Origin: Oscillospiraceae bacterium
Lineage (GTDB): Bacteria > Bacillota > Clostridia > Oscillospirales > Ruminococcaceae
Reading direction: 5' to 3'
DNA length: 64,000 bases
Assembly (NCBI GenBank): GCA_017468365.1
Contig: JAFUIS010000014.1
Span: 1-64,000 of the forward strand
In this document: positions 1 to 6,099 of the stretch, piece after piece
How the letters are laid out: each line of letters opens with the position of its first letter
Position numbering within the stretch: the first letter of the stretch is position 1
Position numbers and translations under genes: made by a program
The notes under the pieces: model-generated
Databases searched by the model: none
What the model was told of the DNA's origin: nothing
The model's input: the letters and a program-made list of their open reading frames with translations, nothing else

Positions 1-46
1 ACTCTTAATCAGCGGGCCCCGGGTTCGAGTCCCTGATGGTGCACCA
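1..46 (+). tRNA. tRNA-Lys(CTT), 3' part
   Basis: This is the 3' portion of a tRNA cut by the window edge. The anticodon loop reads CTCTTAA, which places CTT at positions 34-36 (Lys). It is followed by a variable loop, a TTCGAGT T-loop, an acceptor strand and an encoded CCA at 44-46. It lies 4 bases before tRNA-Glu, so both are probably processed from one transcript with the downstream 5S rRNA. Confidence 0.88.
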
Positions 47-50
47 ATCC

Positions 51-126
51 GGCCCGATGGTCAAGTGGCCTAAGACTCCGGCCTCTCACGCCGGCAACGG
101 GGGTTCGAATCCCCCTCGGGTCACCA
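51..126 (+). tRNA. tRNA-Glu(CTC)
   Basis: This is a complete 76-nt tRNA with an encoded CCA. The acceptor GGCCCGA pairs with TCGGGTC (one G-U). The anticodon stem CCGGC/GCCGG closes the loop CTCTCAC, giving anticodon CTC (Glu). The T-loop is TTCGAAT. It sits between tRNA-Lys and 5S rRNA. Confidence 0.95.
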
Positions 127-131
127 ATATA

Positions 132-248
132 GTCGGTGTTTATTACGGCGGGGATCCACCTGTTCCCATTCCGAACACAGTAGTTAAGCCCGTTCGTGCC
201 GAAAATACTTGGAGGGCAGCCTCCCGGGAAAATAGGTCGATGCCGACA
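132..248 (+). rRNA. rrf: 5S ribosomal RNA
   Basis: The conserved 5S core is visible (CCACCTGTTCCCATTCCGAA, then CACAGTAGTTAAGCCC), and the ends pair as a terminal helix (GTCGG near 132 with CCGAC near 247). The length is about 117 nt, as expected. A strong terminator follows directly, so this is the end of the transcription unit. The exact mature ends are estimated from the terminal helix. Confidence 0.95.
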
Positions 249-249
249 C

Positions 250-278
250 AGCCCAGTCTTTTGACTGGGCTGTTTTTT
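250..278 (+). terminator. Intrinsic terminator of the 5S/tRNA unit
   Basis: A 9-bp perfect stem, AGCCCAGTC/GACTGGGCT, with a TTTT loop is followed by a run of seven T. Confidence 0.95.
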
Positions 279-301
279 TGTTTTAAAACTCGGAAAATCT
301 C

Positions 302-349
302 TTTCCGGGTTTTTGTTTTTATGCTATAATATTTTCAGATAATTATCTG
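302..349 (+). promoter_or_regulatory. Candidate promoter with palindromic operator before the GNAT gene
   Basis: A TATAAT -10 box lies at 325-330. The -35 at the right distance (TTTCCG, 302-307) is poor. Directly downstream, at 336-349, is a perfect 14-bp palindrome CAGATAATTATCTG, at the expected transcription start. Its position suggests a repressor site, but no regulator gene is nearby. Confidence 0.5.
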
Positions 350-359
350 AGGTGTTTTC

Positions 360-875
360 ATGAAGATTGATGATAAAATTTGCGGTGAAAGAATTTTTCT
401 TCGAAGTTATGATAAATCGGATGTTTCTTTTGTCAGCGGAATGTGGTTTGATGAAGAAAACGGAAAATATCTTAGCGACCCGACGCCTGAATATATTGAT
501 GATGTTTTTCAGAAAGCATTTGACGGTATTGAGTACTGTGCTGATGGTTTTTATTTTATAATTTGTCTTAATTCCGGCGAAAGAATAGGTTCTGTAAGTA
601 CCTTTCCGGATGAAAATAATTATCAATATGATATAGGATATTGTATCCATAAGGATTTTTGGAAAAAAGGCTTCGGTACAGAGGCGGTTTTGTTATTAAT
701 GGAATGGATCAAGCAGCGCGGAGGTAAAATCGTTACGGCGGAAGTCGCATCCAACAATGTTGCTTCCCGAAAACTTCTCGAAAATCTTGGTTTTACGGTA
801 AGAGAAAAAACGGGTTTTAAGAAATATAATATGGATATTTCTTTTGATAGCTATATTTATGAAAAGGAACTTTAA
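360..875 (+). CDS. GNAT family N-acetyltransferase (RimJ/RimL type)
   Basis: This 171-aa protein has the GNAT fold of the Acetyltransf_3 (RimJ/RimL-like) type. It should transfer an acetyl group from acetyl-CoA to an amine, but the substrate cannot be read from sequence. The acetyl-CoA loop (motif A) is around residues 93-112, with KKGFGTEAV carrying the pyrophosphate-binding glycines, and motif B (SNNVASRKLLENLGF) is at 131-145. The ATG start has a GAGGTG site upstream. The gene follows its own -10 box and palindrome and lies 12 bases before a NUDIX gene, so the two are probably cotranscribed. Confidence 0.87.
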   Translation: MKIDDKICGERIFLRSYDKSDVSFVSGMWFDEENGKYLSDPTPEYIDDVFQKAFDGIEYCADGFYFIICLNSGERIGSVSTFPDENNYQYDIGYCIHKDFWKKGFGTEAVLLLMEWIKQRGGKIVTAEVASNNVASRKLLENLGFTVREKTGFKKYNMDISFDSYIYEKEL

Positions 876-887
876 GGTGGTGCTCAA

Positions 888-1376
888 ATGGACGGCAAGC
901 TTCGCAATATGACCGCAATTTATCTTACTCAAAACGGAAAAATGCTGATGCTTTACAGAATTGGTTCAAGAGTAGTTTCTCCTTCTTGGTGCGGAATCGG
1001 CGGACATTTTGAAAAGGATGAGCTTAACGATGCAAAAGCAGCGATGCTTCGGGAGATGAGCGAGGAAATAGGTCTTACGGAAGACGATATTGAGCACCTT
1101 AAATTTAAATATATCACTCTTCGAAACAAAAACGGCGAGATAAGACAGAACTATTACTTTTTTGCAAATCTGAAAGAAAATGCCGTGCTCAAAGATGATT
1201 GCAACGAAGGAAAACTTGAATGGGTGGAATATGATTCCGTGCTCAAAAAGGAGATGCCATTTACCGCAAAACAGATGCTTGAACATTATATGAGCACCGG
1301 ACGTTTTGACGACAAACTTTACGGAGGAGTTTCAACTCCTGACAGTGCTGTTTTTACCGAAATGGAAGATTTTTAA
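888..1376 (+). CDS. NUDIX hydrolase
   Basis: This 162-aa NUDIX family protein would hydrolyse a nucleoside diphosphate linked to another group; the substrate is unknown. The NUDIX box starts at Gly39 and ends with REMSEEIGL at residues 55-63, supplying the metal-binding glutamates. The spacing between the first conserved Glu (45) and the RE pair is nine residues instead of the canonical seven, a two-residue extension. The sequence before it (PSWCGIGGHFEKDE) resembles MutT-like proteins annotated simply as NUDIX in Clostridia. It is probably cotranscribed with the upstream acetyltransferase, and a terminator follows at once. Confidence 0.87.
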   Translation: MDGKLRNMTAIYLTQNGKMLMLYRIGSRVVSPSWCGIGGHFEKDELNDAKAAMLREMSEEIGLTEDDIEHLKFKYITLRNKNGEIRQNYYFFANLKENAVLKDDCNEGKLEWVEYDSVLKKEMPFTAKQMLEHYMSTGRFDDKLYGGVSTPDSAVFTEMEDF

Positions 1377-1380
1377 TTTT

Positions 1381-1408
1381 AAAAAGCCCGCGGATACGGG
1401 CTTTTTTT
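1381..1408 (+). terminator. Terminator after NUDIX gene
   Basis: A 10-bp stem, AAAAAGCCCG/CGGGCTTTTT, with a 6-nt loop is followed by a T-run. Confidence 0.92.
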
Positions 1409-1444
1409 GATTTTTAAACTTTCTTTAAATATTCCGAAAAAGCA

Positions 1445-1473
1445 TTTGCAAGGGGAACAATATGATATATAAT
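1445..1473 (+). promoter_or_regulatory. Candidate sigma-A promoter of the sigma/anti-sigma operon
   Basis: TTTGCA (1445-1450), a 17-nt spacer and TATAAT (1468-1473) would start transcription near 1480, about 80 nt before the sigma gene. A second TATAAT at 1529-1534 overlaps the ATG at 1533. This argues that translation starts at the later ATG (1560). Confidence 0.55.
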
Positions 1474-1559
1474 TTTATTATAAAAATTTTCTTTTTTATG
1501 CAATAAAATGCAGTTTTTTTCGCACTAATATAATGATAGCCATGATTGGTGGTGTGGTT

Positions 1560-2102
1560 ATGAAAATTGAAAATGATTTGGTTGTCAAAGCGTCGAAAGG
1601 TGACAGAGACGCTTTTTCCGACCTTTATTATTCCTGTTATAAAGATCTTTATAAATTTGCGGTTTATACCCTTGGAGATGCGGAGGATGCGGCTGACGCG
1701 GTTTCGGACACATTTGTTGAGATTTGGAAAGGTATTTCGAAACTTCGGGATCCGGATTCTTTCAGTTCATGGGCTTTTCGTATTTTGAGCACGAGATGCA
1801 AACGCGAAATCGGAAACATCATTAAAAAGCGCAACATTTATAATATCGACGATCTCATTGAGACGCCTTCGTCCGACGCAGGAAATATAGAGGAGGACAT
1901 TGCCGAAAGCGCAAGTCTTGCTTCTGCGCTTTCAAAACTTGACGGTGAAGAAAGAATGATCGTGGTGCTTTCGGTGCTCCACGGTTATACGAATAAGGAA
2001 ATTGCCGAAATGATCGGCAAGCCTCAGGGAACGGTCAGCTCCAAGCTTCACCGCACTTATGCTAAATTAAGAGAAATGTTGGGAGGTGAGAACAATGGAT
2101 GA
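1560..2102 (+). CDS. ECF (sigma-70 family) RNA polymerase sigma factor
   Basis: The protein is about 180 aa with the two-domain plan of an extracytoplasmic-function sigma factor. Sigma region 2 (about residues 10-85, with DAEDAADAVSDTFVEIWKG) binds core polymerase and the -10 element. Sigma region 4 (about 120-175, with NKEIAEMIGKPQGTVSSKLH as the helix-turn-helix) binds the -35. The ATG at 1560 is chosen because it has a GGTGGTGTGG site. The upstream in-frame ATG at 1533 lacks a site and overlaps a -10-like sequence. The stop overlaps the start of the next gene by 8 nt, the usual coupling of an ECF sigma factor to its anti-sigma. The promoters it recognises and the signal are unknown. Confidence 0.92.
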   Translation: MKIENDLVVKASKGDRDAFSDLYYSCYKDLYKFAVYTLGDAEDAADAVSDTFVEIWKGISKLRDPDSFSSWAFRILSTRCKREIGNIIKKRNIYNIDDLIETPSSDAGNIEEDIAESASLASALSKLDGEERMIVVLSVLHGYTNKEIAEMIGKPQGTVSSKLHRTYAKLREMLGGENNG

Positions 2103-3024
2103 GCACGAAAATATGAATTTTGAGCACGAACTTTCGGAAAGATTCAAAGCACTTGACAAAAATATAAAAATACCGGAAATCCCCGATGCTCAAGGGATTT
2201 TTGAAGTTGCCGAAAAAGAAACAAAAGTTGTTCCTTTTTCAAAAATCAAAAGATATGCCGCAGTGGCTGCAGCCGTTGTTCTTATCTGTGTAAGTATTCC
2301 GGTGGTGCTGGGCTCCGTCGGCGGAGTTTCGATGGATATGGCCGCAAACGAAGCGGCGGAAGAACCAAGAGCGGTTCAGAATGAATCGCTTATGGATGCT
2401 GCTTTTGACGAACCGGCGGAAGCTTTTGTTGAGGAAGAAACGGAAGAACCTTCTGCGGCTCCAAAAGACGGTTTTGATGAAGCTGCGACAGAAACCGTTC
2501 CGGAAGATGAGGAACAGCAAAAAAGTATTTCCGGAAGTGACGGCAACGTCAATTCTGCGCTGGAAGAATTTTTCAGGGAAAATTCGGCGACCGCTTCGGG
2601 AAATCCCCCGACCGGTGGAAATGACGGCGACGACATAACTTCCGTTGCAGTGGATTCCTTTGGCGCCGACCTTAACAAAAAACGCGAGATTGAAGTTTCG
2701 GTGGAAAAAGATTCCGTTTCGGTAATTCTTCGCGACAAGGCCGCGGGCAATGAAGTTATTTCCGCTTTTTGGGTGGAAGGAACTTTCATAGGTTCGGGCG
2801 AGGAAGACGATTATTACGTTATAAACCTTGCGAAAAAGATAACCGAAGAGGATTTTGAAAGCGGAAACTGGCTTCCGATGGCGGGTGACGCGGAAAAGGG
2901 AACTTATTTTATTGATGAAAGTTCTGTTGAGGTCGGCAAAAAAATCAACAGCGGAAATATGAATATCAGGGTCGCTATTCATATCGGAACGGGCGATTAT
3001 GAAATAACTGCAAAGATTTTTTAA
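2095..3024 (+). CDS. Membrane protein, probable anti-sigma factor
   Basis: This 309-aa single-pass membrane protein has a cytoplasmic N-terminal part (about 55 residues), one transmembrane segment at about 55-80 (AAVAAAVVLICVSIPVVLG), and a long extracellular region. The region after the membrane is rich in Glu, Ala and Pro (about 85-160), and the last ~110 residues look folded. No classical zinc anti-sigma HxxxCxxC motif is visible, so the assignment rests on its overlap with the ECF sigma gene and its topology. The ATG at 2095 follows GGGAGGTGAG; an in-frame GTG at 2086 lies inside that site and is rejected. Confidence 0.7.
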   Translation: MDEHENMNFEHELSERFKALDKNIKIPEIPDAQGIFEVAEKETKVVPFSKIKRYAAVAAAVVLICVSIPVVLGSVGGVSMDMAANEAAEEPRAVQNESLMDAAFDEPAEAFVEEETEEPSAAPKDGFDEAATETVPEDEEQQKSISGSDGNVNSALEEFFRENSATASGNPPTGGNDGDDITSVAVDSFGADLNKKREIEVSVEKDSVSVILRDKAAGNEVISAFWVEGTFIGSGEEDDYYVINLAKKITEEDFESGNWLPMAGDAEKGTYFIDESSVEVGKKINSGNMNIRVAIHIGTGDYEITAKIF

Positions 3025-3040
3025 AAAGTGCTGCACTTTT
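3024..3040. repeat. 17-bp perfect palindrome after the anti-sigma gene
   Basis: AAAAGTGC-T-GCACTTTT is perfectly symmetric around one base, so it is too tight for an RNA hairpin and more like a protein-binding site. It lies between the anti-sigma stop and the lipoprotein gene. A second short inverted repeat (CACT-ATATA-AGTG) follows at 3053-3065. Confidence 0.5.
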
Positions 3041-3090
3041 GTGCCTTTGGGTCACTATATAAGTGAAACGAAAAGCAGGAGGACAGAAGC

Positions 3091-3939
3091 ATGAAGAAAT
3101 TTTTGATTTTTGTTATGATATTTGCGCTGACGGCTTGTTCCGTACAGGATGTTCCGAAAGACGATGCTGAAAATTCGAAAGAAGATATCCTTATTTCGGA
3201 AGAAGCGGATGAACCGGTTGAGGAACCTTTGGAAACGGAAGAAGAACCGAAACCGCAGGAAACACCCGAAGAAGAACCGAAAGAAGAAAAACCGGCGGAA
3301 AAAGAGCCTGAGAAGGAAAAGACAGAGGAACCTTTGAAGGTTTCGAACGGGGAATTTGCAAAGAACTATTACGCCGACCTCGGAGATTTTGACGTTTCGG
3401 AATTTTATCTTGAAAACTCTATCCTTGAGGGAAGAACGGTGGATTTTGAAAGGGCGGCGGAACTTTTTGTTCCCGCTGAAAAATACGGACAGCTCAGAGA
3501 AAAGGCGCAGTTCGACGCTTTTATGGAAGATGCGAAAGCCGCCGGAGGAATCTGGGATATGTTTGTTCCGACCGGAACTTTTTTTGCGCAGGCAGGTTAT
3601 GAAAACGGCGAAAAGACCGGAGTGACTCTTAAGAAGGACGGAAACGGCGGTTACGCCGTGGGTCAGATCGGGGGAACTTTTTCACATTTGTTCCCGGAGA
3701 ACAAGGAACTTCTTGAACAGATAGACTATATTTATGACGCCGATAAAATTGAAGCGAGATGCGTTTCGCTTACGAGATTTATTTCGGGAATCCTTATAAC
3801 CGACGGAACGAACGAGCATTTTATAGTGCTTGAATCCACCTGGAATTTCAAAGACGTTCTTAAAGCCGGAACCATGGGAAATTGGACGGAGATTCTTGAA
3901 GAAATAAATGCACTTGAATCTGTCGTGGCAGACAGCTGA
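3091..3939 (+). CDS. Lipoprotein with acidic Pro/Glu-rich stalk
   Basis: This 282-aa secreted lipoprotein has a short signal peptide ending in the lipobox LTAC, with Cys16 as the lipidated residue. Residues ~25-85 are an acidic, Pro/Glu/Lys-rich low-complexity stalk. Residues ~90-282 form a folded domain of unrecognised family. The ATG follows GGAGGACAGAAGC. It lies 66 nt after the sigma/anti-sigma pair on the same strand, so it may be part of, or a target of, that system; this is inference from position. A terminator follows. Confidence 0.75.
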   Translation: MKKFLIFVMIFALTACSVQDVPKDDAENSKEDILISEEADEPVEEPLETEEEPKPQETPEEEPKEEKPAEKEPEKEKTEEPLKVSNGEFAKNYYADLGDFDVSEFYLENSILEGRTVDFERAAELFVPAEKYGQLREKAQFDAFMEDAKAAGGIWDMFVPTGTFFAQAGYENGEKTGVTLKKDGNGGYAVGQIGGTFSHLFPENKELLEQIDYIYDADKIEARCVSLTRFISGILITDGTNEHFIVLESTWNFKDVLKAGTMGNWTEILEEINALESVVADS

Positions 3940-3941
3940 AT

Positions 3942-3978
3942 AAAAAACACCGCCGGGAAAACCGGCGGTGTTTTTTTT
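3942..3978 (+). terminator. Terminator after lipoprotein gene
   Basis: The stem AAAAAACACCGCCGG/CCGGCGGTGTTTTTT has a short GAAAA-type loop and ends in a T-run. Confidence 0.95.
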
Positions 3979-4025
3979 GTGTGTATGAAACAAAATCTCT
4001 TATATAATATTTAATAATATATTAA

Positions 4026-4060
4026 TTGAAAAACGGAGGGAAAAGTTATATAATATAACT
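4026..4060 (+). promoter_or_regulatory. Sigma-A promoter with palindrome over the -10, topoisomerase gene
   Basis: TTGAAA (4026-4031), a 17-nt spacer and TATAAT (4049-4054) form a good sigma-A promoter. The -10 sits inside a perfect palindrome, AGTTATAT-A-ATATAACT (4044-4060). The symmetry could be a regulator site or help melting of a supercoiling-sensitive promoter. Confidence 0.75.
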
Positions 4061-4086
4061 TGGAATTTTATGTACCGGAGGAAAAA

Positions 4087-6069
4087 ATGGCAAAGAAACG
4101 CGAAGAATACGGAAACGAAAGCATACAGTCATTAAAGGGTGCGGAACGAGTTAGAAAACGCCCGGCGGTCATTTTCGGTTCGGACGGAATCGAAGGATGC
4201 GAACACGCGGCTTTTGAAATAATTTCGAACGCTATTGACGAGGCAAGAGCCGGTTACGGCGAAAAAATCGTCATTACAAGATATAACGACGGTTCGGCAG
4301 AAGTTGAGGACTTTGGACGCGGATGCCCCGTTGACTGGAACAACAACGAACAGAGATATAACTGGGAGCTTCTTTTCTGCGAGCTTTATGCGGGCGGAAA
4401 ATATGACGGAGTGGGCGATTATGAATTTTCGCTCGGTCTTAACGGACTCGGTCTTTGTTCCACCCAGTATTCCTCCGAATGGATGGACGCGGAAATCTGC
4501 CGCGACGGTAAAATATATAAGCTCCATTTTGAAAAAGGTGAAAACATCGGCGGACTTATGAAAGAGCCCACCACCAGAAAAAAGACCGGTTCGAAAATTC
4601 GCTGGAAACCGGACAAGGAAGTTTTTACCGACACCGCTATTCCTCTTGAATGGTTTCAGGAGGTTATCAAACGTCAGGCGGTAGTAAACTCCGGAATTGT
4701 TTTTGTGCTTCGCGACCAGAAGCTTACCGGCGGATTTGAAACTTATGAATACGTTTACGAAAACGGCATCAGCGACTATGTAAAGGAAATTGCCGGAAAC
4801 GAAGCCGTTCTTACCGGAACCCAGTTCTGGCAGGGTGAAAGGACCGGACGCGACCGTGAGGACAAGCCGGAATATAAAGTTAAGATGCAGATAGCCTGCT
4901 GTTTTTCCAACAAGGTAAAGGCTATTGAGTATTATCACAACTCCAGCCACCTTGAGCACGGCGGTTCTCCGGAAAAGGCGGTCAAATCTGCTTTTGTCAG
5001 CCAGATAGACGCTTATCTTAAAGCGAACAACAAATATCTTAAAAACGAAAGCAAGATAAACTTCCAGGACGTTGAGGACTGCCTTATTCTTGTTTCTTCC
5101 TCGTTCTCGAGCCAGACTTCTTATGAGAACCAGACGAAGAAAGCCATTACCAACAAATTCATTGCAGAGGCGATGACCGAATTCCTTAAACATCAGATAG
5201 AGGTATTCTTCATCGAAAATCCGGACGATGCGACAAGAGTTGCGGAGCAGGTGCTCATCAACAAGCGCAGCCGCGAAAACGCAGAAAAGACCAGACAGAA
5301 CCTTAAAAAGAAACTGACCGCGACCATGGATATGACCAACCGCGTTCAGAAATTTGTTGACTGCCGCACCAAAGATACCGCAAGACGCGAAATTTATATC
5401 GTAGAGGGCGACTCTGCATTGGGCGCCTGCAAACAGGGAAGAGATGCGGAATTCCAGGCGATAATGCCTGTTCGAGGAAAGATCCTCAACTGCCTTAAAG
5501 CGGATTATGACAAGATTTTCAAGAGCGACATCATCACCGACCTTCTTAAAGTTCTGGGCTGCGGAGTTGAAGTAAAGAGCAAGGCGAACAAGGACCTTTC
5601 TTCCTTCGATATCGATAACCTTCGCTGGAACAAAGTTGTTATCTGCACCGATGCGGACGTTGACGGTTACCAGATAAGGACCCTTATCCTCACGATGCTT
5701 TACAGACTTACTCCGACACTTATCGAAGAGGGATATGTTTATATTGCGGAATCTCCGCTTTATGAAATAACCTGTAAGGACGAAACTTATTTTGCTTATA
5801 CCGAGGACGAAAAAGCCCGCATTGCGGAAAAACTTGGCAAGGCAAAATATACCGTTCAGCGTTCCAAAGGTCTTGGTGAAAACGAGCCGGATATGATGTG
5901 GCTTACCACTATGAACCCGGAAACCAGACGACTTATAAAAGTTACTCCCAGCGAGGCTGCCGCAACTTCGGAGATGTTTGATCTTCTTCTTGGCGACAAC
6001 CTTCAGGGAAGAAAAGATTTTATTGCGACCAACGGTTACCTTTATCTTGACGATATGGACCTTTCATAA
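4087..6069 (+). CDS. Type IIA DNA topoisomerase B subunit (GyrB/ParE family)
   Basis: This 660-aa ATPase subunit belongs to a gyrase/topoisomerase IV-type enzyme. The GHKL ATPase domain is N-terminal: N-box ISNAIDEARAG near residue 48, DFGRG at 75-79, and a glycine lid LGLNGLGLCSTQ. The TOPRIM domain follows, with EGDSA near 440, DADVDG near 520 and SKGLGE near 595. The length fits the short ParE/GyrB forms without the proteobacterial insertion. The sequence departs from classical GyrB (DFGRG for DNGRG, SKGLGEN for YKGLGEM), which suggests the second, divergent topoisomerase found in many Clostridia. No A subunit lies beside it; priA follows 30 nt later. The start at 4087 follows CCGGAGGAAAAA; an upstream in-frame TTG (4060) lies inside the promoter palindrome. 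Confidence 0.88.
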   Translation: MAKKREEYGNESIQSLKGAERVRKRPAVIFGSDGIEGCEHAAFEIISNAIDEARAGYGEKIVITRYNDGSAEVEDFGRGCPVDWNNNEQRYNWELLFCELYAGGKYDGVGDYEFSLGLNGLGLCSTQYSSEWMDAEICRDGKIYKLHFEKGENIGGLMKEPTTRKKTGSKIRWKPDKEVFTDTAIPLEWFQEVIKRQAVVNSGIVFVLRDQKLTGGFETYEYVYENGISDYVKEIAGNEAVLTGTQFWQGERTGRDREDKPEYKVKMQIACCFSNKVKAIEYYHNSSHLEHGGSPEKAVKSAFVSQIDAYLKANNKYLKNESKINFQDVEDCLILVSSSFSSQTSYENQTKKAITNKFIAEAMTEFLKHQIEVFFIENPDDATRVAEQVLINKRSRENAEKTRQNLKKKLTATMDMTNRVQKFVDCRTKDTARREIYIVEGDSALGACKQGRDAEFQAIMPVRGKILNCLKADYDKIFKSDIITDLLKVLGCGVEVKSKANKDLSSFDIDNLRWNKVVICTDADVDGYQIRTLILTMLYRLTPTLIEEGYVYIAESPLYEITCKDETYFAYTEDEKARIAEKLGKAKYTVQRSKGLGENEPDMMWLTTMNPETRRLIKVTPSEAAATSEMFDLLLGDNLQGRKDFIATNGYLYLDDMDLS

Positions 6070-6099
6070 AAAATGATTTTCAGGCGGGAGGCGGAAAGT

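Noticed and set aside
1533-1559. An earlier ATG for the ECF sigma factor.
   Set aside because: It overlaps a TATAAT and has no ribosome site; the ATG at 1560 does.
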